Translations under genes and position numbers: made by a program
Notes under the pieces: generated by a model
The model's input: only the letters and a program-made list of their open reading frames with translations
Told to the model about the DNA's origin: nothing
Database searches by the model: none
DNA from: Clarireedia homoeocarpa
Taxonomy: Eukaryota; Ascomycota; Leotiomycetes; Helotiales; Rutstroemiaceae
Direction: 5' to 3'
NCBI GenBank assembly: GCA_001465935.1
Contig: LNKV01000133.1
Span: forward strand, 5,992-21,879
Length of the DNA: 15,888 nucleotides
In this document: in pieces, positions 1 to 6,640 of the stretch
How the letters are laid out: each line of letters begins with the position of its first letter
Numbering within the stretch: the stretch's first letter is position 1

Positions 1-34
1 TTTGATTAGATATATCAATAATAAAGGAACTTAG

Positions 35-1197
35 TGAAGCGTATCCATCTTTATTTCTCTGTCGATTTCCTGCACGTTGGACAGAACGATAACTTGACAG
101 TATATCCCAACACTCCGTGGCCAGCCGGAAATACCATCAGAGTGAACATAACTGGAGAGTTTTGTGCAGAGCTGCCAGAGCCTCGCTGGGATACATCCCC
201 CCAATTATCAGTGACGGCCCTGTATCATTTAGATGATCCGAATTCTTCAAATGGTGTGTTTGGGGCCACCTGGCGAAATGTAAACAACATGAGACTTTAC
301 CCTTGTAGCAACTATGTTTACGTATGGGGAAATTTCTCACATTCCGCCAATGATAAAGCTCCAGCCATCTCCGCAATGGCACTAAGTTGCAATGCTTCAA
401 TCTACGCCATTGATGTCGACGTCGTATTTCTCGGACATGATCTCGTTGTTAATCAAAACTCCCCACCGGTACCCAGGGAGGAAACTATGCGTGCAGTGAT
501 CAGTGCGTCTGACTCTAAGCTGCAGTTCGACCACAGCGTTTATCAGGATCTTTATCCATCTTCAGCCAACAACAACACTCTACTGGATGCATTCTTCAGC
601 CTCCTCACCACGTCACAGTATGCTATACCTCTATCGGCGCTGTCTGATCCGGCGCAGAATGAGTCTGTGTTAGACAGTATCAAACTCCACCACAGTATTA
701 TCATGGCACAAACACTAAGCAGTACCGCTCGTGTCTCAGTCTCGGACAGTCATGAGAAAGATCCTGGCGTATTCGATCGGCTCGGGAAAGGCACTATCAA
801 TACCACAACATACCCAGCCAATATCACGAATTTGCAGGATACACAACGCCGCGTCATCCAAGATCCTACATCTACGCGAATAGTACAGAGCTTGCTTTTC
901 GCAACACTTTTTTTTGCATTACTGAGCTGGGGACTTGCACTACACATGGGAGTCCTACCCAGACCCTCGACAAATATCGCAAGTGTCCTTGCTTTGTTGG
1001 TCGATGGCAATATCTATACCGAAAATAATGCAAACACGAGCGATCCAGACGCGACTAGTGCAAAAACCGCGCCAGTATTTGGTGAGAAAGCCCGGTTTCG
1101 ACTGGGGATAGGGGGATTATATTCTGAGGCAGATGAAGAGTCAAAGAAGCGTAGTGATGAGAAGAGGTTTGCGATATGGGTGTTGGATTCGAATTGA
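35..1197 (+). CDS. C-terminal exon of a DUF3433-like fungal membrane protein (5' partial)
   Basis: The open frame runs from the left edge region to a TGA at 1195. No in-frame ATG opens it. Stops at 7, 19 and 22 and a CTTAG at 30-34 suggest a 3' splice site, so the exon probably starts at 35 with earlier exons outside the window. The product has a long extracellular-type region with several NxS/T sites, then one strong hydrophobic segment at about residues 283-305 (from IVQSLLFATLFF). This is followed by VLPRPSTNIASVLALLVDG, which resembles the 'LPHNPCSIAGVASLLAGS' block after the last membrane span of DUF3433 proteins. The tail is polar and charged. DUF3433 proteins are large, multi-span fungal membrane proteins of unknown function. 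The family call comes from remembered motifs, not a search. The splice site and the start are inferred. Confidence 0.6.
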
Positions 1198-1455
1198 TAA
1201 GGTTACTCAAGAGATGTGGATTCATTATGTCTAATGTACTCGAGCTTGTGAGATATTAACACCCCAGCTACATCGAATATTTCTCATTTTAGCGACCACT
1301 TGTTACGAGCACTAGGTTCCGAGGAGCATGTAACCAAGAGACCTTAGGCTCATGGACAAGGAAGGTCCTAGGAGAACTCTTAGAGAAGGTACTACTAACA
1401 GTGGGTGTCAGAATTCTCCGCGCACGGACTATAGGCGGCATAAGAATCAAGAGAT
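1198..1455. other. Intergenic stretch, no gene seen
   Basis: This is ordinary-composition sequence after the DUF3433-like gene and presumably includes its 3' untranslated region. I see no open frame, RNA gene or repeat. It ends where the AT-rich transposon relic begins. Confidence 0.4.
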
Positions 1456-2562
1456 TAACAACTTATATTTAATTCTATTATAAATCTAAACTACTACTTA
1501 TTGCCTCGAATAGAATCTCCATTTGATTGTACAAGTTCAGTACATCTTCTAGATATATTGGAGATATAGTGCTGTATTTTCTCTATTGTAATTTTGTTCT
1601 ATTCTGTTTATAGAGCTTTTTTTATATTATCTTTAGAATTGAATATTTTTTTGTTTAATCTTTGCTTGATAATAGTCTAAATATCTTCTATAGAATTAAG
1701 ATCAGAGCTTTAAACAGAATACTAAAGGTTCTTAATATTTTAAGTATTTTTATATACTTATACAAGCTTAGCTTTATATATTCTATATAAAAGATTATTA
1801 TCCTTCTATAGAAACTATAGTTTATTATTAATTTCCTATATCTTTTCTATAGTATCAATATATATAAATAGTAGATTCTCTATATAGTATTTTTAAATTA
1901 TTATATTACTCTAAACTTTGATCATCTAAATATATAGCTTTGAAATTTCTTATTTAGTAATTCGATAATAATAATTCTTTTTTGTTTTAGTTGTTGAATA
2001 TTAACAAAGCTTAGAAAGTATAAAAAGTTATTTAATTTTATTCTATTTATTATTATAGAACTTTAGTTTCTTTGCTTTTCTTTACTAATTGATCTAAACT
2101 GTAATATAGAAATATATATCTTTAAATAATAATTTCTCTTTAATATTCTTAGATTTATTATATATTCTTTGCTTTTATAATATTTTATTTTGAGTTTTAG
2201 AAGTAGAATTAATATATACTTTATCTGTAAATAGAATATAATCTCAGAATCTGAATACAAAATTATATAAATAGATATTATTATATATAGTTTTATTTAT
2301 TTAGTTTTTTCTGAGATTTCTTTTTTAATAAAAGTATAAAAATACTTTATAGTCTTTTTAGTATACTTTTGCAACTTTCAATTTAGTTAATATAATTTAA
2401 TTAACAATTTATAAAAAGCAATTTAAGTTTTAAAAGATTACTTTTATATTAGATTTTATATTAAAAAGATAAATATCTTATATATAGATTTAATAACTTT
2501 TGATTTCCTTTTTAATATCATTAATTTAAATTGTAAATATCTTTTTACTATTATATTTATTA
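1456..2562 (-). mobile_element. RIP-degraded Tc1/mariner transposon relic
   Basis: This block is extremely AT-rich and has no intact gene. Read on the minus strand through stop codons, it still gives a Tc1/mariner transposase. LLKKKSQKKLN*WIKLYI precedes YSDSE (catalytic Asp codon 2249-2251, matching 'FSDES'). Next come a second Asp in KDNNLLYRIYKAKLV (codon 1800-1802, matching 'DNAPxH') and SSDLNSIEDI* (1681-1709, matching SPDLNPIENLW, Glu codon 1686-1688). The C-terminal segment is ISNISRRCTELVQSNG, matching 'SMPRRCxAVIxAxG'. Several stops read as Gln or Trp codons changed by C-to-T or G-to-A, and Pro codons appear as Ser, as RIP predicts. By my count 37 residues separate the second Asp and the Glu. 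Element ends are placed only by the change in composition, and terminal repeats were not found. The transposase is dead. Confidence 0.85.
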
Positions 2563-3078
2563 TTACGAATGCTTGTTCTTCTGAGTCACGTGGAAGTGAT
2601 CAGGGGACTGAGTACTATCGGTCCGAGACAGAAAGTACTATCGTAGGTTTAACGTTGGCGGTCACACAGGGAATCGACAGATGTAATAGTAGGCAACAAG
2701 TAGTAACCAAGTAATGATTGAGATTACTATTTGAGTTGAGCACGAAGCTCCATATACTATAGGAAATACTATCTACTTATATAGACCTTCGTTCTCTTTT
2801 TGTCCCATCAGTCCCATCGGTCCATCAATGAAATCCCTGATGGTACCGATGGAACTGGTGGGTCGTCACGTGACTTCTGACTAAGGGTTCTACTAAAGGT
2901 ACCGATCCAGACCAAGGCGCTTTCCTTTGCTTGGGTACTACCTTCCGAGGAGTACCTTTTATTTCCTAAGTACTCTCTTTGTAGAGTACCGCTTGTCCTG
3001 TAAGTACCCTTATTCGTTAAGGTACTTTTCTTTTTTACCTGATGCCTAAACCTACAGACTTCTACATATTATATTATG
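2563..3078 (+). repeat. Left arm of a ~0.5 kb inverted repeat
   Basis: This arm starts TTACGAATGCTTGTT and is the reverse complement of 3697-4200, which ends AACAAGCATTCGTAA. The pairing continues through GTCACGTGAC, CCCATCAGTCCCATCGGTCC and the inner end CCTACAGACTTCTA. The arms differ by scattered substitutions and small indels. It carries many GGTACT/AGTACC motifs. No open frame of note is present. No obvious target-site duplication flanks the structure. Confidence 0.9.
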
Positions 3079-3165
3079 TCAGTACTGAGGTTTAGACTCT
3101 TGGTACGGTGTAAGCCTTCTGAGCCTAAGGTCCCTTAGCCGCCACGTGGCCAGGTCATAACAATT
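3079..3165. other. Unique GC-richer part of the inverted-repeat loop
   Basis: This is a short non-AT-rich segment inside the loop of the inverted repeat. It contains the palindrome GCCACGTGGC. It is not shared with the arms, and its function is unknown. Confidence 0.4.
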
Positions 3166-3696
3166 AAGTTTTAAATAAATTATATCTTAATTTCACTATA
3201 TAAAAAAAACTTGTTTATATTATAAACAAGATAGAATAAAGTTAAAGTTTGGAGGAAATATTTAATAAAATAGATATTATATAGATTGGACTTAAATTAT
3301 ATTTGAATTTGAACTAAATCTAAATAATATAAAGATAGTTATAAAACTAACTCTAACAAATAAATTTTATCAAATAAATTTTATAGCTTTAGTAAATCGA
3401 TATTAAAATTTTGCAAAGGAATCAATTAAATCTAATATAAGATTCATTCAATAATTATAACTAGAATAAATATTATATAAATTGGATTTAATTTATTCTT
3501 GAAGTTAAATTAGATCTAAAAGGATATAGAAGTAGTTATAAAGTTAACCAATAAAAAAAATTATTAAATAAATCTCATAACTTTGATAAATTGATATTAA
3601 GATTTTGTAGAAGAAATAAATAAATTTTATATAAGATTCATTCAATAATTATAGATAGATATAATATTATTAACTTAGTATTTTTTATTTCAACGT
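3166..3696 (-). repeat. Two RIP-mutated tandem copies of the sequence at 5533-5795
   Basis: Read on the minus strand, this AT-rich loop holds two tandem units of about 195 bp, with the shared start TTGAATGAATCTTATAT near 3655 and again near 3460. Both align to the GC-normal sequence at 5580-5760, and the telomere-proximal edge and one copy extend the match to about 5533 and 5795. Differences are almost all C-to-T or G-to-A. For example, CGATTTGCCGAGGCC in the undamaged copy is CGATTTACTAAAGCT here, and CAGTTTATGCGACACCCAT is CAATTTATATAATATTTAT. This is a clear RIP footprint on a duplicated sequence. Confidence 0.85.
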
Positions 3697-4200
3697 TATA
3701 TAATATATAGAAGTCTGTAGGTTTAGGCATCAAGTAAAGAAGAAAATGTACCTTGACGGATAAGGGTACTTACAGAACAAATAGTACTTTACAAGGAAAG
3801 TACTCGGGGGATAAAAGGTACTCCACGGAAGGAGGTACCTAAGCAAAGGAAAGCGCCTTGGTTGGGATCGGTACCTTTAGTAGAACCCTTAGTCAGAAGT
3901 CACGTGACGACCCACCAGTTCCATCGGTACCATCAGGGATTTCATTGATGGACCGATGGGACTGATGGGACAAAAAGAGAACGAAGGTCTATATAAGTAG
4001 ATAGTATTTCCTATAGTATATGGAGCTTCGTGCTCAACTCAATTGATTAACTTCAGTTACTACTTGTTGCCTACTATTACATCTATCGATTTCCTGTGTG
4101 ACCGCCAACGTTAAACCTACGATAGTACTCTCTGTCTCCGACCGATAGTACTCAGTCTCCTGACCATTTCCACGTGACTCAGAAAAACAAGCATTCGTAA
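3697..4200 (-). repeat. Right arm of the ~0.5 kb inverted repeat
   Basis: This arm is the reverse complement of 2563-3078. Like the left arm it carries CGTCACGTGACG-type palindromic E-box sequence and repeated GGTACC/AGTACT motifs. It is followed directly by the 19-bp tandem repeat. Confidence 0.9.
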
Positions 4201-4202
4201 CA

Positions 4203-4278
4203 CTTAGCAGCCTACTAGGTTCTTAGCAGTCTACTAAGTTCTTGGCAGCCTACTAGGTTCTTGGCAGCCCACTGGGTA
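4203..4278 (+). repeat. 19-bp tandem repeat, four units
   Basis: Four consecutive 19-bp units start at 4203, 4222, 4241 and 4260. The consensus is CTTRGCAGCCTACTAGGTT, with one to a few substitutions per unit. It lies immediately outside the right arm of the inverted repeat. Confidence 0.9.
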
Positions 4279-4385
4279 ACCTATAGCGGGGACAGCTCAT
4301 TGTCCCATTACCCGCCCAGCCCATGGGGACCCAGTGGGCGGGACAAGAAGTGGAAAACCCAGCCCATGGGGCCCCACACCGCAGC
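4279..4385. repeat. GC-rich region with short inverted and direct repeats
   Basis: GCCCACTGGGT (near 4267) is mirrored by ACCCAGTGGGC (near 4327). CCCAGCCCATGGGG occurs twice, near 4315 and 4359. TTGTCCCATTACCCGCCC faces GGGCGGGACAAG. The arrangement resembles a DNA-transposon terminus, but no family could be assigned. Confidence 0.45.
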
Positions 4386-4395
4386 CTACTTATAG

Positions 4396-4575
4396 GATAT
4401 TAAGGATTATATTGCGCGGTGGTATCCTCAAGTTTATTCTTCTTATCCCAGGCTGAAAGCAGTAATATTAGAGGCTTGTGATAAGATTACAGAAGAGCAG
4501 ATTCAATAGTTAATTGAGAGTATACTAGTACACTGTAGAGTTGTCATTGAGGCAAATGGCTGGTATACAAAATAA
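4396..4575 (+). pseudogene. C-terminal relic of a second Tc1/mariner transposase
   Basis: One frame reads DIKDYIARWYPQ, then RLKAVILEACDKITEEQI, a stop, LIESILVHCRVVIEANGW and YTK before a terminal TAA. This matches the C-terminal end of Tc1/mariner transposases ('EAWDKITPEEIxxLIxSMPxRCxAVIxAxGxxTKY'). It has one internal stop and no catalytic domain, because everything upstream has been lost. Unlike the relic at 1456-2562 it has near-normal base composition, so it is truncated more than RIP-mutated. The trailing sequence to about 4640 may be the rest of the element's 3' end. Confidence 0.75.
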
Positions 4576-4640
4576 TAGTTAGTTCAATAAAAGCAGCATG
4601 GGATAAATTTTTTAGTGTAAAGCGACAGGGACTACACTTA

Positions 4641-4811
4641 TTTATCCTTGCGTCCAAGTATCTCTCATAATGGACTTATTTACGTGAAAGCAATGTAGAT
4701 CATTAAGGTCAATATACTTAAAAGTCAAAGAGTTAGTAATAAAAACTATATACCAAGGCAGAAGTTGTTCAACTAATAGAGATAAGTATGATTTTAGTGA
4801 GTAAAGAAATC
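4641..4811. other. Intergenic, upstream of the secreted-protein gene
   Basis: This is AT-leaning sequence without an open frame or repeat that I recognise. It leads into the promoter of the gene at 4944. Confidence 0.35.
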
Positions 4812-4819
4812 TATATAAA
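4812..4819 (+). promoter_or_regulatory. TATA box of the secreted-protein gene
   Basis: TATATAAA lies 125 bp before the ATG at 4944. The intervening leader is AT- and C-rich and ends in TTCCATCAAAACCTTCAAA, a typical fungal pre-ATG context. An upstream CCAAT-like CCCAATATAA near 4873 is more likely leader sequence. Confidence 0.5.
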
Positions 4820-4943
4820 CCTCTCAGATCAGTCCTTTCTTTTTCTTTTTATTATTAACTTCATCAAATATTCCCAATATAATAGACTATATTTTTTCTA
4901 CAATAAACTCAAATTATTATTAACTTCCATCAAAACCTTCAAA

Positions 4944-5337
4944 ATGCAATTCTTTGTCCCAGTCTTTGCTCTTCTCGCTACTAGTATCCTTGCTATACCT
5001 AATACCTTCGAAGCTCGTAAAGCTGAGGCTAGACAGCTCGATACTCGTGCCAACTGCAACCAGCTCCGACCTCTCTGTGTCGGAGGAACCCTTTTCGAAA
5101 GGACCAATTGTCTCTGCCAGACTCAGTCTAATTCATGTGATCTCTACAATTGCCCCGGAGATAAACCCAATGTCGTAAGTCTACTTTTTCTTCTTTATGG
5201 TTTCCTAGGCTATTCTGTTCGCGTTTTTATGAATAAAGCACTATTCGATTCATATTATGAAAAATATTTGCTAATAGAATCTTTTCTATGTACAGATGGT
5301 TTGTGGCCAACCTGGCGAAGGATGTGTCTACATTTAA
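4944..5337 (+). CDS. Small cysteine-rich secreted protein (effector-like), two exons
   Basis: Exon 1 is 4944-5174 (77 codons). A phase-0 intron occupies 5175-5295: GTAAGT donor, CTAAT branch-like site near 5271, and a TACAG acceptor. Exon 2 is 5296-5337 (13 codons plus TAA). The predicted product is 90 residues. It starts MQFFVPVFALLATSILAIPN, a clear signal peptide, followed by a short charged pro-like stretch (to about DTR35). The mature part has eight cysteines at 38, 45, 56, 58, 65, 70, 80 and 87, with seven-residue spacings and a CLC pair. Eight even-numbered cysteines in so small a secreted protein suggest four disulphides and an apoplastic role, as in many plant-associated fungi. No named family is recognised. 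The upstream in-frame ATG at 4788 lies before the TATA box and was not used. Without the intron the frame would run on into unrelated sequence to 5537. Effector function is inference. Confidence 0.8.
5175..5295 (+). other. Intron of the secreted-protein gene
   Basis: This is a 121-bp intron with a GTAAGT donor, a TTGCTAATAG branch-like sequence about 20 bp before the acceptor, and a TACAG acceptor. Removing it keeps the frame and adds the last two cysteines, which supports the model. Confidence 0.8.
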
Positions 5338-5359
5338 GTTATAATGATGATTCTCCACT

Positions 5360-5580
5360 TGTGGGCCTGGGAATTAAGGTTTCACGGGTTTTTCGAACAG
5401 GTTTTGTCAGGATTACGGTCACAGGTTCTTGGTGGGGAATAGTCCAAGCCGAAAGGGAGAAGCAAGGTGGCCGGAGGCCGTTGGCCCGGCTCCGACCCAG
5501 ACGAGGAGATATAAAAAGAGAGGTTGTAGGCATTTGAGATAAGCAACAATTAGTTTAGAATACAACTTATATCCTATCCA
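5360..5580 (+). mobile_element. Possible solo LTR of a retrotransposon
   Basis: The segment begins TGTGGGCCTGGG and ends CCTATCCA (TG...CA limits). It has a TATA box (TATAAAAA, 5510-5517) about 70 bp from the end and a GC-rich upstream part, the layout of a short fungal LTR. I see no clear target duplication, primer-binding site or internal domain, so the limits and the identity are tentative. It starts 22 bp after the stop codon of the secreted-protein gene. Confidence 0.3.
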
Positions 5581-5795
5581 TAATTGTTGAATGAATCTTA
5601 TATAAGATTCATTCATTTCCCCCGCAAAATTTTAGCGCCGATTTGCCGAGGCCATAAGATTCATTCAGTAAGATTCATTCATTAGGGTTAGCTCCATAGC
5701 CGCCCCAATATCGCTCGGATCCAGTTCAAATTCGAGAATAAGTTAAGTTCAGTTTATGCGACACCCATCCCGTTAAGTATTTCCCCCAAACCCCA
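5533..5795 (+). repeat. Undamaged copy of the repeat that is RIP-mutated at 3166-3696
   Basis: It aligns base for base, apart from C-to-T and G-to-A changes and small gaps, with both tandem copies in the inverted-repeat loop read on the opposite strand. Motifs include TTGAATGAATCTTATATAAG, GCAAAATTTTAGCGCCG, two AAGATTCATTCA units near 5655 and 5671, and TTAAGTATTTCCCCCAAACC near 5773. It lies upstream of the TLH gene and may be the 5' end of the TLH-bearing unit. Confidence 0.8.
5588..5615. repeat. Perfect 28-bp palindrome
   Basis: TGAATGAATCTTAT is followed directly by its exact reverse complement ATAAGATTCATTCA. Half-sites AAGATTCATTCA recur near 5655 and 5671 and in both RIP-mutated copies near 3443 and 3638. 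It could be a protein-binding site or a transposon terminus. Confidence 0.9.
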
Positions 5796-5954
5796 TTAGA
5801 AGGTGAGTTGTACGAGGACATCGTTATTGTCGTCGATTTTTGATGAGGTAAACCCATGCACAGACCACATCCGCCAGTACAGGGGCCAGTCCGCCCATGC
5901 ACAGGCCGAGTCACGAGATACACAGGCCAAATCAGTAGAATATTAGTGTAAAAG

Positions 5955-6046
5955 TATAAAAGTATGAATGGAAAATCACAACCAACCATTCCACATATAG
6001 GACAGAGTATAGATACCGAACACGTAAAGGTAGTTAGATATAAAAA
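5955..6046 (+). promoter_or_regulatory. Two TATA-like boxes upstream of the TLH gene
   Basis: TATAAAA at 5955-5961 and TATAAAAA at 6039-6046 precede the ATG at 6159. The first lies only 3 bp before the in-frame ATG at 5964. That argues for translation from 6159 (context AATCATGG), where MDPFIHLP resembles the usual N-terminus of this family. Confidence 0.4.
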
Positions 6047-6158
6047 GGGGGGAAGGAGAAGCAAAGAAGGTTTGTTTTTGAAAGAAGAATTGAAGGAAGT
6101 ATTCAACGAAGCATTTATAGAAAGAATCGAAAGCAGTGTTCAACGAAAGAATCAAATC

Positions 6159-6640
6159 ATGGATCCATTTATTCATTTGCCCGTATTCAAGGTTGTGGTT
6201 TGTACCGTATGCCAACATGCCGTGTTACCCAGCCAGATCTCCCCCCATTTAAGCAGTTCCAACAGTCATAAGATGACCAAGAAAGCCCGCGAGCGGATTG
6301 CCGAAGAAGTGAACCGGATTGACGGGTTGATTTTATGCCGAGCCGAGTTAGATAAGTTACCCATCCCCATTCGTCCACCCCCGCCCCCCATTCCCGAATT
6401 GGGACAACCCAGGAGAGATGGGAAGAAGTGTCCATTTGCCCCATGTACATATATTAGTTGCCAGCGTCAAGCCATTCAAAAGCATTGCCGAGAACAACAC
6501 GGTTGGGTCAATGCCAGGAAGAGAGGAGGTCAACGGGTAGGCGAAGAAATGCCCATGCCATGGATTTCCGTCCATTGCCAGCAGTTTTTCCCCAAAGGTT
6601 CAGGTTCCGCATTTTTTGAGGTTCAAGCAGCAGGATCCAG
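6159..6640 (+). other. DUF3505/OrsD-like N-terminal zinc-finger region of TLH
   Basis: The order VVCTVCQHAVLPSQISPHL, a proline-rich PPPPPIPELG, KKCPFAPC, QKHCREQHGW and VHCQQFFPKGSGSAFFEVQ is the familiar signature of DUF3505 proteins, which also occur without a helicase. Two zinc sites are likely. A DNA- or protein-binding role is inferred. Confidence 0.75.

Noticed and set aside
34..36. GTG start codon for the first gene
   Set aside because: Fungal genes rarely start with GTG. The position coincides with a CTTAG splice acceptor, so a partial exon is more likely.
2063..2260. Stand-alone 65-residue minus-strand gene
   Set aside because: It is an internal stop-free piece of the RIP-mutated transposase (contains YSDSE).
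4788..5537. 249-residue unspliced version of the secreted protein
   Set aside because: It begins upstream of the TATA box and reads through a well-formed intron into unrelated sequence. The spliced model gives a signal peptide and an even cysteine set.
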